NCBI GenBank assembly: GCA_002345705.1
Contig: DDWO01000012.1
Coordinates: forward strand, 782 to 36,362
DNA: 35,581 bases
DNA from: Acholeplasmataceae bacterium UBA2284
GTDB lineage: Bacteria; Bacillota_I; Bacilli_A; Acholeplasmatales; Acholeplasmataceae
Reading direction: 5' to 3'
A model generated the notes under the pieces. It was not told the DNA's origin and did no database searches. It was given only the letters and a program-made list of their open reading frames with translations. This document shows positions 24,424 through 33,065 of the stretch, one piece after another. Position numbers and translations under genes: made by a program. Positions within the stretch are counted from its first letter, which is position 1. The number at the start of each line of letters is the position of its first letter.

Positions 24424-25454
24424 CTAACCCCACTGAAGACACCACAGCCCCAGAAATAACACCTCTATTAGAGGTGTCTTCTTTCTCAGTAGGGGACCCA
24501 GAACCAACATTGGGCTGTACAGCAATCGATGACGTCGATGGACCTATTACATGCCAAACCTTTGGTACTATCGACACATCTACAGCTGGAAGTTATGTCG
24601 TTACATATTATGCAATCGATTCATCAGATAATGAAACAACAATTGCTATTACTTATACTGTAATTGATCCAGAAAATCCTGATAATGAAGTAGAACTAAC
24701 TGCATATTATTCATCTGCAACTGGACTCACTGGAAATGATCTTCTTTTAAGTTTGCGTTCAATTATAAACACAGGATTAATTAGGGTCTCCTATGGTGAT
24801 GCGAGATACATCTTAAATATAACCGATCAAGATCCTTTAAATTCAAATAATGTAATACTAGTTTACTTAGGAACTTCTGTATCTGGCACTTGGGATGTTG
24901 GAGTAACTTGGAATAGAGAACACGTATGGCCACAATCCTTAATGATGACAACCACACTCACTAATACATCTAAAAACATTGGATCTGACCTACACAATCT
25001 TAAACCAGCTAACCCATCCGAAAATTCAAGTAGGGGTAATAAATACTACGACTATTTTACAACTACAAGTTCTTATGCTCCTAGAGAAGAAGTTAGAGGA
25101 GATCTAGCTAGAATACTCTTTTACATGATTGTGATGTATGACTATCTTGAACTCATTAATACCACACCAACGTTATATAAGATGGCTATGTTAAATACAT
25201 TATTGCAGTGGCATATTGATGATCCAGTGGATGATTTTGAAAGAAATAGGAACGATGTCATCTATGATTACCAAAAAAATAGGAACCCATTTATCGATTA
25301 TCCCGATTTTGTTGAAAAGATTTTCGGACCAGTTCCATTATCAAATAATCAACAATTTTACATGCTTCAATATGATTCAAATTTAACATCAATACCGGTT
25401 AATTATGAAGTAGATTATAGTTCAATGAAGAAAAAAGAGGCAATGACATTATGA
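24402..25454 (+). CDS. DUF5011 plus endonuclease I domain, 3' part of the split gene
   Basis: The open frame begins at a GTG at 24402 that follows an in-frame TAG, has no ribosome binding site and no signal peptide. This supports it being the -1-frame continuation of the preceding gene. Starting at TEDTTAPEITPL there is a DUF5011-type Ig domain (about residues 11-90, with DDVDGPITC and DTSTAGSYVVTYYAIDSSDN), then endonuclease I (about 100-325) with NREHVWPQS (171-179), NLKPANPSENSSRGNK, WHIDDPVDDFERNRND and NRNPFID. All nuclease signatures are intact. Close homologue of the C-terminal domain encoded at about 12480-13100. Its stop overlaps the start of the lipoprotein gene. Confidence 0.75.
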   Translation: MEWLFGVTNPTEDTTAPEITPLLEVSSFSVGDPEPTLGCTAIDDVDGPITCQTFGTIDTSTAGSYVVTYYAIDSSDNETTIAITYTVIDPENPDNEVELTAYYSSATGLTGNDLLLSLRSIINTGLIRVSYGDARYILNITDQDPLNSNNVILVYLGTSVSGTWDVGVTWNREHVWPQSLMMTTTLTNTSKNIGSDLHNLKPANPSENSSRGNKYYDYFTTTSSYAPREEVRGDLARILFYMIVMYDYLELINTTPTLYKMAMLNTLLQWHIDDPVDDFERNRNDVIYDYQKNRNPFIDYPDFVEKIFGPVPLSNNQQFYMLQYDSNLTSIPVNYEVDYSSMKKKEAMTL

Positions 25455-26062
25455 AAAAACTGTTAATCATATCCCTATTATTACTTACATTATCGGCTTG
25501 CAAAACAACAGAACCTTTTATCTTTTCTGACACTCATTTTAACTATTCTATTCACTCTGACTTTGATTTAGTCATTCAAGAATTGCCAGAAAGCATAGAG
25601 GTCACATCACTAAAAGTCAATGATATCAACTTAGATTTATCGAATGTTATTCATGATAAAAATGGACTTAAACTAAAATCATCATATATTAAATCCCTAA
25701 GTGTTGGGGAATATCTTTATAATGTTACTACATCACAAGGGAGCTTTGTTTTAAATCTAAATGTTATTGATACCACAAGACCTTATATGATATCAAAAAG
25801 TACTATTGAATCAGATTTTACTTCCAATCTCACTTTCACATTTGAGTTGTTTGGTGGGGAAATAAAATCAGTTTCAGGCAATAACATTAAAACAAGTGAT
25901 TATTCAATTTCAGGGAACCAACTGACAATCAAAAAAGGATTTATTGAAAATGCACATAGCACCAATGAATCTATGGAATCCTTAATATTAGGATATACTC
26001 TTGAAGTTGGAACTCACACGGTTATTGGATATATATTTATCAGTAAGAAAGACAACTCATAA
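25451..26062 (+). CDS. lipoprotein of unknown function
   Basis: A 203-residue protein with a short lipoprotein signal peptide (MKKLLIISLLLLTLSACK) and lipobox LSAC, lipidated C17. The rest is hydrophilic and beta-rich, with a segment FELFGGEIKSVSGNNIKTS (about 133-151) followed by YSISGNQLTIKKGFIE that recalls X2/Ig-like modules; I cannot assign a named family. The ATG overlaps the stop of the nuclease frame (ATGA), so the two are probably translated together, and the unit ends at a terminator. It may be a surface partner of the nuclease; that is inference. Confidence 0.75.
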   Translation: MKKLLIISLLLLTLSACKTTEPFIFSDTHFNYSIHSDFDLVIQELPESIEVTSLKVNDINLDLSNVIHDKNGLKLKSSYIKSLSVGEYLYNVTTSQGSFVLNLNVIDTTRPYMISKSTIESDFTSNLTFTFELFGGEIKSVSGNNIKTSDYSISGNQLTIKKGFIENAHSTNESMESLILGYTLEVGTHTVIGYIFISKKDNS

Positions 26063-26084
26063 GTAAAGTCGTGATTAGTAAAAT

Positions 26085-26125
26085 GCTAGTAGATAAGCAA
26101 AAACACTACTAGCTTTTTCTTTTTG
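26085..26125 (+). terminator. terminator after the nuclease-lipoprotein unit
   Basis: GCTAGTAG and CTACTAGC pair across a 13-base loop and are followed by TTTTTCTTTTT. Confidence 0.72.
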
Positions 26126-26154
26126 TTGTAAGGTGAGTCAAAAGATAGTATAAT
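26126..26154 (+). promoter_or_regulatory. promoter of pepF
   Basis: TTGTAA (26126-26131) and a perfect TATAAT (26149-26154) with a 17-base spacer, 29 bases before the pepF start. Confidence 0.7.
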
Positions 26155-26182
26155 TATACATAGGAAAAGAGGTAAAACAATC

Positions 26183-27874
26183 ATGAAATTCAATGAATTT
26201 AAGTATGAAAGACCTGATGTTGAAAAGGCTAAAAAGGATTTAGAAAAAGAAATAGCTTTAATCAATTCAGGCCACGATTTACAAACCGAAATTAAAGCGA
26301 TTGATAATCTTTTTGCAATTTTTGACAATTTAAACACGATGGGAACTTTGGTATCCATCCGTAATTCAGTAGATACTACGGATGAGTTCTACGAAAAGGA
26401 ACAAGAATTCTTTGATGAAAACAGACCAGTGCTTCAACAGTTCGAGCAAGAGCTATTTATGAGAGCACTCGCTTCAAAGAATAGACCTGGACTAGAAGAA
26501 AAATATGGCAAGCTAATCTTCCTACGTGGAGAACTTGCTCAAAAGACTTTTAAACCAGAAATTATAGGTGATCTTCAAAAGGAAAACAAGCTAACGACTG
26601 AATACGGAAAGCTTATTGCATCCGCGAAGATTGAATTCCAAGGTGGAACCTATAACCTTTCTCAAATGGCTCCATTTATTCAAAATAAGGATAGAGAAAC
26701 TAGACACCAAGCACAGCTCGCTGTCTCTAAGTTCTTCGCATCCAATGAAGAACAATTTGACCGTATCTATGATGACATGGTTAAAATTAGACATGACATC
26801 GCTAAAAAGCTTGGCTATGAAAACTTTGTTCAACTCGGATATGATCGCTTTGGCAGAACAGATTATAATTCAAAAGATGTAAAAACCTATAGAGATCAAA
26901 TCTATAAGGATATCGTTCCTCTAGTCTCTGACCTTACAAAACGTAAGGCGAAAAGACTAGGAATTAAAGATCCAAAGTCCTACGATCTTCAACTATCATT
27001 TTTATCCGGTAACCCAACACCTAAGGGAGACCGTGCATGGCAGGTTGAAAGAGCGAAGAAGATGTATGATGAAATGTCAAAGGAAACTTCTGAATTCTTT
27101 AACTTTATGTTAGACCGTGAATTACTAGAACTTGATTCAAAACCAGGTAAACAAGCAGGTGGATATTGTACATATCTTCCAGATCATAAGGCACCATTTA
27201 TATTTGCAAACTTCAATGGTACATCACACGATGTCGACGTATTAACCCATGAAGCAGGGCACGCTTTTCAGGTTTACCAATCCAGAGATTTAATTCCTGA
27301 TTACCGTTGGCCAACCATGGAAGCTGCAGAAATTCACTCCATGAGTATGGAATTTCTAGCATGGCCATGGATTGATCAATTCTTCCTAGAAGACACTGCA
27401 AAATACAAATTTGATCATTTAGCAGGCGCAGTAACATTCCTTCCATATGGTGTATTAGTCGATGACTTCCAACACCATATTTATGAGAAGCCTGAAATGA
27501 CTCCAGATGAGAGAAAAGAAACCTGGAGAAAGCTAGAGAAGAAGTATATGCCATTTAAGGACTATGGTGATGATGCTTTCTTAGATAAGGGAACATTCTG
27601 GTTTAGACAAGGACATATCTTCCACGCACCATTCTATTATATTGACTATACACTTGCGCAAGTCTGTGCATTCCAATATTGGATCAAGCATCAAGAAAAT
27701 AGAAAAGCTGCATTAGATTCTTACCTTGCTTTATGTAAGCTTGGTGGATCAAAGAGCTTCCTAGGCTTAGTAGAATCAGCGAAATTAGAGAACCCATTTA
27801 TTGACGGTACAGTATCTAAAATTGTGAAGCCAATTCGTGCTTACCTAGATTCTGTTGACGATTCAAAACTGTAA
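26183..27874 (+). CDS. pepF: oligoendopeptidase F, M3 family
   Basis: A cytoplasmic zinc metallopeptidase that degrades short peptides. The 563-residue product has the HEXXH motif in LTHEAGHAFQ (H356, E357, H360), the third ligand region EAAEIHSMSMEF (probable ligand E383), the substrate-side GTFWFRQGHIFHAPFYYIDY near the C-terminus and the N-terminal helical domain of the family. AAGAGG precedes the ATG at 26183 and a good promoter lies upstream. The length is in the range for the shorter PepF/M3 proteins of Firmicutes and Mollicutes. It lies beside a peptide cluster but is a common housekeeping gene. Confidence 0.95.
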   Translation: MKFNEFKYERPDVEKAKKDLEKEIALINSGHDLQTEIKAIDNLFAIFDNLNTMGTLVSIRNSVDTTDEFYEKEQEFFDENRPVLQQFEQELFMRALASKNRPGLEEKYGKLIFLRGELAQKTFKPEIIGDLQKENKLTTEYGKLIASAKIEFQGGTYNLSQMAPFIQNKDRETRHQAQLAVSKFFASNEEQFDRIYDDMVKIRHDIAKKLGYENFVQLGYDRFGRTDYNSKDVKTYRDQIYKDIVPLVSDLTKRKAKRLGIKDPKSYDLQLSFLSGNPTPKGDRAWQVERAKKMYDEMSKETSEFFNFMLDRELLELDSKPGKQAGGYCTYLPDHKAPFIFANFNGTSHDVDVLTHEAGHAFQVYQSRDLIPDYRWPTMEAAEIHSMSMEFLAWPWIDQFFLEDTAKYKFDHLAGAVTFLPYGVLVDDFQHHIYEKPEMTPDERKETWRKLEKKYMPFKDYGDDAFLDKGTFWFRQGHIFHAPFYYIDYTLAQVCAFQYWIKHQENRKAALDSYLALCKLGGSKSFLGLVESAKLENPFIDGTVSKIVKPIRAYLDSVDDSKL

Positions 27875-27875
27875 G

Positions 27876-28265
27876 ATGAAGATTAGATATTTACAAGTAA
27901 TTGTCCAATTTTTGATCGTTATCTCGTTTTTCTTCAACACCTTTAATTACCATGTAGGAACACTAGTTATTCCAATTACAGGATTTGAAGCGTTGGTAAA
28001 GAATGAATATTTCATTGTTGGAAATATCTTCATTTGGACGATACTCATTGGTTCATTCTATCATGCAGTAGTTCAGGTATTTCTCTTTATAAAGCCAAAG
28101 CTACAGGATAAACTGGATGACTCATTAACAGCTATCGTTACTATTCAACTTTTCTTTGGACTCTTCATTGTTACCTTCTTGGGAAGATATTTAGAGATCC
28201 TAGGGATTATTGTAATTGCACTTATAGTATTTGGAGCTTATTTAAGATACAAATATAAAAACTAA
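27876..28265 (+). CDS. small membrane protein of unknown function
   Basis: From ATG 27876 the product is 129 residues with four predicted membrane segments (about 5-23, 44-68, 82-98 and 101-120) and short polar ends. No family is recognised. It begins one base after the pepF stop and has no clear ribosome binding site, so it is probably translated by coupling to pepF; an in-frame TTG at 27855 is an alternative start. The transcription unit ends at a terminator six bases after the stop. Confidence 0.65.
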   Translation: MKIRYLQVIVQFLIVISFFFNTFNYHVGTLVIPITGFEALVKNEYFIVGNIFIWTILIGSFYHAVVQVFLFIKPKLQDKLDDSLTAIVTIQLFFGLFIVTFLGRYLEILGIIVIALIVFGAYLRYKYKN

Positions 28266-28270
28266 ATAAA

Positions 28271-28304
28271 AAAAGGCTCCGTTAAGCGATTAACGGAACC
28301 TTTT
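28271..28304. terminator. bidirectional terminator between pepF unit and thioredoxin unit
   Basis: AAAAGGCTCCGTTAA and TTAACGGAACCTTTT pair with one mismatch around GCGA. A and T arms give T runs on both strands, as needed for the convergent genes. Confidence 0.87.
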
Positions 28305-28323
28305 ACTTTTATAAGTATTTAAT

Positions 28324-29190
28324 TTATGCTTTTTTACCCTTATCGGTTAGAAATTTGTAGATTGAATCGGCTACATTCATACCATCATAAACGGCCTTAG
28401 CAATTTGAAGCTTACCACCGATGATATCTCCTGCAGCAAATAATCCTTTAATATTGGTTTCGTAATTACTATCTACAACCAAATTATTTTTTTCAACAAT
28501 GACACCAAGTTGACTTGCGAATTCTACACTGCTCGGTATACCTAAAGCGATAAATACACCCTCAACCGGATAGCTTTGATTTTTCGTTTCAATATGTGTA
28601 ATCTTTTCTGTGCCCACGAATTTTGTAATCTTATCCTTAACCACAGGATTTTTCACTTCACATTCTAGCTCATGTCCATCCGTAAAGACTGTTACATCTG
28701 GTGATAATCTATTTAGATATTCTAGCTCATGCTGCATATAAGCTCCACAGCCAACGATTGCTATTTTCTTTCTTCTATAAAAATAACCATCACAGGTTGC
28801 ACACATTGAAATTCCTTTTCCTCTGTATTTAACAAAGCCTGATCTAGTCATTGTTTGTCTTGTCTTACCAGTGGTTAGAAGAACTGATTTTGCTTCATAG
28901 GTTTTACTTGCAGTGATGACTACAAAATGATTTTCTTCCATCTTTAATGAAATGACGGAATCTGTAACAACCTCAATCCCAAGATTTTTAGCTTGTTCGA
29001 TTCCGTTACGAATTAATTCCTTACCTGGAATAGGCTTTGCCAATCCATAAAAGTTTTCAACCAAATCATCATAGCCTTCAAGTGCACCTAAATCTTTACC
29101 AATAACGAGCGGCTCAATGCCAGCTCTTTTTAAATAGATTGCTGCAGTTATACCTGCAGGTCCATATCCTATAATAATTACTTTTTTCAT
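28324..29190 (-). CDS. thioredoxin-reductase-like flavoprotein with atypical second nucleotide site
   Basis: A 288-residue FAD protein. The FAD site is clear: IIGYGPAGITAA (7-18, G8, G10, G13) and LFAAGDIIGG (250-259). The redox pair is C130 and C133 in CATCDGYF, as in thioredoxin reductase. The second dinucleotide motif is IVGCGAYMQHELEY (145-158) rather than GGGxxA, and the HRRxxxR NADPH phosphate site is replaced by VFTDGHELE (168-176). It starts with an ATG overlapping the stop of the thioredoxin gene, so thioredoxin is the obvious partner. The electron donor may not be NADPH; ferredoxin-dependent flavin enzymes of this shape are known in clostridia. Confidence 0.85.
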   Translation of the reverse strand: MKKVIIIGYGPAGITAAIYLKRAGIEPLVIGKDLGALEGYDDLVENFYGLAKPIPGKELIRNGIEQAKNLGIEVVTDSVISLKMEENHFVVITASKTYEAKSVLLTTGKTRQTMTRSGFVKYRGKGISMCATCDGYFYRRKKIAIVGCGAYMQHELEYLNRLSPDVTVFTDGHELECEVKNPVVKDKITKFVGTEKITHIETKNQSYPVEGVFIALGIPSSVEFASQLGVIVEKNNLVVDSNYETNIKGLFAAGDIIGGKLQIAKAVYDGMNVADSIYKFLTDKGKKA

Positions 29191-29498
29191 AGCTCTAATA
29201 ATTTCTTTAATGTTTCCTTTGATTGAACACCAATTGTAGATTGATGAACCTTACCATTTTTAAATACGATTAATGTTGGAATACTCATGATTCCAAATTC
29301 ATCAGCAATTTCATATTCTTCATCTACATCAAGCTTGCCAACCTTAGCATGACCTGACACATCTCCATCTAAATCTTCAAGTATTGGAGCGACTCTTTGG
29401 CATGGTCCACACCAAGATGCCCAAAACTCGACTAAGACAGGGACACTACTTTCTAAAACTTCTTTTTTAAAATTCTCAGTTGTAAAATTGATTACCAT
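29187..29498 (-). CDS. trxA: thioredoxin
   Basis: A 103-residue thioredoxin with the active site WCGPC (C30, C33), the preceding VLVEFWAS strand, and the cis-proline region SIPTLIVFKNG. The start is ATG at 29498, because GAGGTGG stands five bases before it; an in-frame GTG at 29507 overlaps that site and is rejected. A TATAAT on the minus strand (29533-29528) may be its -10. It is translated just before, and coupled to, the reductase-like gene by an ATGA overlap. Confidence 0.95.
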   Translation of the reverse strand: MVINFTTENFKKEVLESSVPVLVEFWASWCGPCQRVAPILEDLDGDVSGHAKVGKLDVDEEYEIADEFGIMSIPTLIVFKNGKVHQSTIGVQSKETLKKLLEL

Positions 29499-29673
29499 AT
29501 TCTCCACCTCAATTAATTATCATACCTATTATAAATAAAATGTTAACAAAACGCCATCTTTTTAACTTATTATGTTTTGAATCCCTTAATCATTGATTAT
29601 TTCTTTCACATTGCTAGGGCATTTGATTTATTCCTTAAATATCATCACCCTTCTTTTATATTAATATCATACA

Positions 29674-29682
29674 TGATATAAT
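29674..29682 (+). promoter_or_regulatory. extended -10 promoter of the ecfA-ecfT-truA operon
   Basis: TG-A-TATAAT, 28 bases before the ecfA1 start, with only a weak T-rich -35 region. The rest of the 212-base gap between the thioredoxin and ecfA1 genes holds AT-rich sequence and no hairpin or small gene I can support. Confidence 0.6.
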
Positions 29683-29710
29683 GTTAAGGTACGAATTGTA
29701 GGTGAATTTG

Positions 29711-30514
29711 ATGATTAAAGTAAGCAATTTAAGCTTTTCATATAACGCAAATGATGAAGCATTAAGAAATGTAAGTCTAGAGATACCCAAAGGTTCATGG
29801 GTATCTATTTTAGGTCATAACGGATCGGGTAAATCAACATTATCAAAGTGTCTCGTAGGTCTTTTATCTCCAACCCAAGGTGAGATAAAAATTGACGACA
29901 TGCTGTTAAATGATCTAAACCTTCCAAAAATCAGAAGAATGATAGGTATTGTTTTTCAAAATCCTGATAATCAGTTTGTCGGTGTCACCGTCAAACATGA
30001 TATCGCATTTGGTTTAGAGAATCAATGTTTACCACATGACGAAATGGCTAAAAAGATTAAGCATTATGCAGAGCTCGTCGGAATGACTGAATTTTTAGAT
30101 AAAGAACCACACCAATTATCCGGTGGACAAAAACAAAGAGTTGCTATTGCTGGTGCTTTAGCAATGGAACAGGATATCCTTATTCTCGATGAAGCAACCT
30201 CCATGCTAGATCCTGAAGGTACTGAAGAAATTATCGGTCTAATCAAAAGACTGAACAAAGAATATGGAAAAACCATTATTACAATTACTCACGATTTATC
30301 GTTCGCTGCACAAAGTGATTACCTAATCGTCTTAAAGGATGGTCAAATCATTTTAGAGGGAACACCTAAAAAAGTATTTGCAGAAGAAGAACTTCTTAAA
30401 TCCTCTCATCTAGAGCTTCCATTTGGACTCAGTCTTTACAATGAACTAAAAAAGGATGAGCAAGTCAATAAGAATGTACTGGAGGCACTATGGGCATTCA
30501 ATTCAGAAATGTAA
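29711..30514 (+). CDS. ecfA1: ECF transporter ATPase A1
   Basis: One of the two ATPases that energise energy-coupling-factor uptake of vitamins and metals. From ATG 29711 (AGGTGA at 29700-29705; an earlier GTG at 29702 overlaps that site) the product is 267 residues with Walker A GHNGSGKST (35-43), the Q-loop FQNPDNQFVG (82-91), signature LSGGQKQR (136-143), Walker B ILILDEATSML and the C-terminal domain of the EcfA family. It overlaps ecfA2 by 25 bases. The module has no substrate-binding S component next to it, which fits a shared group II system using S components encoded elsewhere. Confidence 0.94.
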   Translation: MIKVSNLSFSYNANDEALRNVSLEIPKGSWVSILGHNGSGKSTLSKCLVGLLSPTQGEIKIDDMLLNDLNLPKIRRMIGIVFQNPDNQFVGVTVKHDIAFGLENQCLPHDEMAKKIKHYAELVGMTEFLDKEPHQLSGGQKQRVAIAGALAMEQDILILDEATSMLDPEGTEEIIGLIKRLNKEYGKTIITITHDLSFAAQSDYLIVLKDGQIILEGTPKKVFAEEELLKSSHLELPFGLSLYNELKKDEQVNKNVLEALWAFNSEM

Positions 30515-31338
30515 GCTATGCATATAAGGGCCTTAAGGTTAATTATGATGCAATTAAAAATATTGACTTAACCATTCAACCCAAAGGTGAATTTATAGCG
30601 ATTGTAGGACAAACTGGTTCTGGCAAATCGACACTCGTTCAGCACACGAACGCTCTTTTACTGCCATCGAGTGGAGAACTAACAGTCTTCGGTCAAAACC
30701 TACCACCAAAGAAAAAGGAAAAGATTAACTTTTTAAGACAAAAAGTCGGTCTTGTTTTTCAGTTTCCAGAATATCAATTATTTGAGGAAACTATTTTAAA
30801 GGATATTATGTTTGGACCAAAGAACTTTAAGTCAACAGAAATTGAAGCGACTGAAAAAGCGAAGAGAGCAGCTTCAATCGTTGGTATTGATGAATCACTT
30901 TATGAGCAGTCCCCATTTAGAATTAGTGGCGGACAAATGAGAAGAGTCGCAGTTGCTGGAATACTTGCTATGGAGCCTGAAATTCTTGTTTTAGATGAAC
31001 CAACCAGAGGACTTGATCCAAAGGGTAGAAGAGATTTAATGAAAATATTCCAAGGCATTCATGAGGATGAAGATAAAACGATTATTTTAATCTCACATGA
31101 TATGGATCTTGTTTCTGAATATGCGAAGCGTGTGATTGTCTTAGATGAAGGCAAGATTGTCTTCGATGGGACAAAGGAGGAGCTCTTTGAGCATCCAAAC
31201 TTCTTTGATTTCCATCTTGACCTTCCTACACCATTAAAGATTTTAAAGCATTTAGAGAAGAACCTAGGAATTCCATATATTCCAAAATATGATTTTAAGA
31301 GTTTACTTTCTTATTTAAAGGAGGTAGGCCATGAATAA
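30490..31338 (+). CDS. ecfA2: ECF transporter ATPase A2
   Basis: The partner ATPase of EcfA1. The 282-residue product has Walker A GQTGSGKST (40-48), the Q-loop FQFPEYQLFE (90-99), signature ISGGQMRR (145-152), Walker B LVLDEPTRGLDP and the characteristic long C-terminal tail. The ATG lies inside ecfA1, behind TGGAGG at 30480-30485, and its end overlaps ecfT by eight bases, so all three subunits are likely made in balance. Confidence 0.94.
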   Translation: MGIQFRNVSYAYKGLKVNYDAIKNIDLTIQPKGEFIAIVGQTGSGKSTLVQHTNALLLPSSGELTVFGQNLPPKKKEKINFLRQKVGLVFQFPEYQLFEETILKDIMFGPKNFKSTEIEATEKAKRAASIVGIDESLYEQSPFRISGGQMRRVAVAGILAMEPEILVLDEPTRGLDPKGRRDLMKIFQGIHEDEDKTIILISHDMDLVSEYAKRVIVLDEGKIVFDGTKEELFEHPNFFDFHLDLPTPLKILKHLEKNLGIPYIPKYDFKSLLSYLKEVGHE

Positions 31339-32308
31339 TATTACGATAGGTCAATATATACCAGGGAACTCTTGGCTACATAAATTAGACCCAAGAATTA
31401 AATTATTATCGTTAGTAATTTTATTAGTGGGTATATTCATTATTCCGATATCAGCCGATATCATTCCTATGATTACGATGGGTGGTATTTTTATCGCAGT
31501 GATGATTTTAACATCAACATCAGGTGTACCACTTAGAAAAGTAATCAATGGACTGCGTCCAATTGTATTTTTACTCACATTTACATTCTTTATCCAATTA
31601 TTTTATGTCAATTCAGGAACGCTACTTGCATCCTATGAAATGTATATATCTGTAACAAGCGTTCTAGCAATTATCTTGTTTGTTTTCTTCTATAATTGGT
31701 CGAAAAAATATGTAAAAACTAGAATACTATATTTCTTCTTCGCAGTTTTAATGATTTTCTTTATTCAGCATATGCTACCTTATATCGGATTAACAAGCTA
31801 CACATTAAATATTTATGATGAAGGCTTAATTCGTGCAGGATTTATCTTTATTCGTATTACTAACGTGATTATTCTTACCTCATTACTTACCTTTACAACA
31901 ATGACTACCGATTTAAACTTCGGTATTGAATCCTTGCTTAAGCCCTTAAAGGTCGTTAAGGTCCCTGTTGATGTCATCGCGATGATGTTATCTTTAACCT
32001 TAAGATATATTCCTACACTACTTGGTGAAACAGAAAAGATCATGAAGGCACAAGCCTCTCGTGGTGTTGACTTCAAGGAATCGAAATTTAAGGATAAGGT
32101 CATTCAAATCATTTCCTTATTAATTCCAGTCTTTGTTATCTCCTTTAAGCGTGCTGAGGATTTAGGAAACGCGATGGAGGTTAGAGGATATGTGATTGGT
32201 GCGAAGCGCACCAAGATTGATCAATATCGAATTGGTTTCGCTGATATATTCTCATTAATTATGGTTGCAGTCTTTTTAGCAGGAATTATCTACATGCGAG
32301 GTCTCTAA
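31331..32308 (+). CDS. ecfT: ECF transporter membrane subunit T with an internal insertion
   Basis: EcfT is the membrane scaffold that links the two ATPases to the S component. The 325-residue product has the opening IPGNSWLHKLDPRIKLL (9-25), a coupling region with the two conserved arginine-glycine motifs ASRG (242-245) and EVRG (283-286) and a last membrane segment. It is about 60 residues longer than the usual 260-270: the extra part, about 104-150, is two added hydrophobic segments around NWSKKYVKTR. AAAGGAGG precedes the ATG within the end of ecfA2. Confidence 0.92.
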   Translation: MNNITIGQYIPGNSWLHKLDPRIKLLSLVILLVGIFIIPISADIIPMITMGGIFIAVMILTSTSGVPLRKVINGLRPIVFLLTFTFFIQLFYVNSGTLLASYEMYISVTSVLAIILFVFFYNWSKKYVKTRILYFFFAVLMIFFIQHMLPYIGLTSYTLNIYDEGLIRAGFIFIRITNVIILTSLLTFTTMTTDLNFGIESLLKPLKVVKVPVDVIAMMLSLTLRYIPTLLGETEKIMKAQASRGVDFKESKFKDKVIQIISLLIPVFVISFKRAEDLGNAMEVRGYVIGAKRTKIDQYRIGFADIFSLIMVAVFLAGIIYMRGL

Positions 32309-32309
32309 G

Positions 32310-33032
32310 ATGAGATATAAGGCAGTGGTTAGCTATGATGGTACCAATTACCAAGGATTTCAAAGTCAAACCAATGGCTTAGGCATTCAAGAAGTCATTG
32401 AAAAGGCATTTCGTCTAATGACCCAAACTGAAATCAAAATACATAGTGCAGGTAGAACCGATAAGGGAGTACACGCACTTGGTCAAGTCTTTCATTTTGA
32501 TTCAAAAATTGATATTGAGCCAGAAACCTGGGTTAGAGGTGTCAATGATAGACTCCCTCTAGATATCAGAGTCAAAAAAGTAACACCAGTTAAACCAGAC
32601 TTTCATGCAAGACATAGCGCAAAATCGAAAATCTATAAATATATCATCGCGAAAAAGCCTTCAACGGCATTTTCTAAAAATTATGAAGTTTATATTAAAA
32701 ATATTGATATCGAAAAAATGGTTTCCGCTTTACCTCAATTGATAGGTACTCATGACTTCAAGGGCTTTTGTCAGCATGTAGAAGGCAAGCCAACAGTTAA
32801 AACCATTTATAAAGCAGAATTCAAGGAAACGAAAAAGCATTACATATTCCAATTTCATGGAAATAGCTTTTTAAAATATATGGTGCGATCCATCATGGGA
32901 ACACTCATACAAATTGGTATCGGTAAAAAAGAGGTATCAGTGATTCAAGAAATACTTGAAACGCGTGATCGCCATCTTGCTGGTAAAACAGCAGAGGCAA
33001 GAGGCTTATTTTTAGTCAAAATCTACTATTAA
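32310..33032 (+). CDS. truA: tRNA pseudouridine synthase A
   Basis: Makes pseudouridine at positions 38-40 of the tRNA anticodon arm. The 240-residue product has the catalytic AGRTDKGVHALGQV (47-60, nucleophile D51), the N-terminal YDGTNYQGFQ (9-18), and the C-terminal FHGNSFLKYMVRSIMGTL. It starts one base after ecfT, the same arrangement as cbiO-cbiO-cbiQ-truA in Bacillus. Length is normal. Confidence 0.97.
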   Translation: MRYKAVVSYDGTNYQGFQSQTNGLGIQEVIEKAFRLMTQTEIKIHSAGRTDKGVHALGQVFHFDSKIDIEPETWVRGVNDRLPLDIRVKKVTPVKPDFHARHSAKSKIYKYIIAKKPSTAFSKNYEVYIKNIDIEKMVSALPQLIGTHDFKGFCQHVEGKPTVKTIYKAEFKETKKHYIFQFHGNSFLKYMVRSIMGTLIQIGIGKKEVSVIQEILETRDRHLAGKTAEARGLFLVKIYY

Positions 33033-33035
33033 TTA

Positions 33036-33044
33036 TGATATAAT
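33036..33044 (+). promoter_or_regulatory. extended -10 promoter for the tmk operon
   Basis: TG-A-TATAAT between truA and tmk, 21 bases before the tmk start. No clear -35 hexamer; tmk could also be read through from truA since no terminator intervenes. Confidence 0.55.
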
Positions 33045-33065
33045 TTTAACAAAGGAGAGGTTAGT

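Noticed and set aside
26183..27874. PepF as part of the peptide cluster
   Set aside because: It has its own promoter after a terminator and is a widespread housekeeping peptidase; proximity alone does not support a link.
29499..29673. Riboswitch in the gap before ecfA1
   Set aside because: The gap is AT-rich, the promoter lies only 28 bases before the start codon, and no conserved aptamer-like stem set or terminator hairpin could be recognised.
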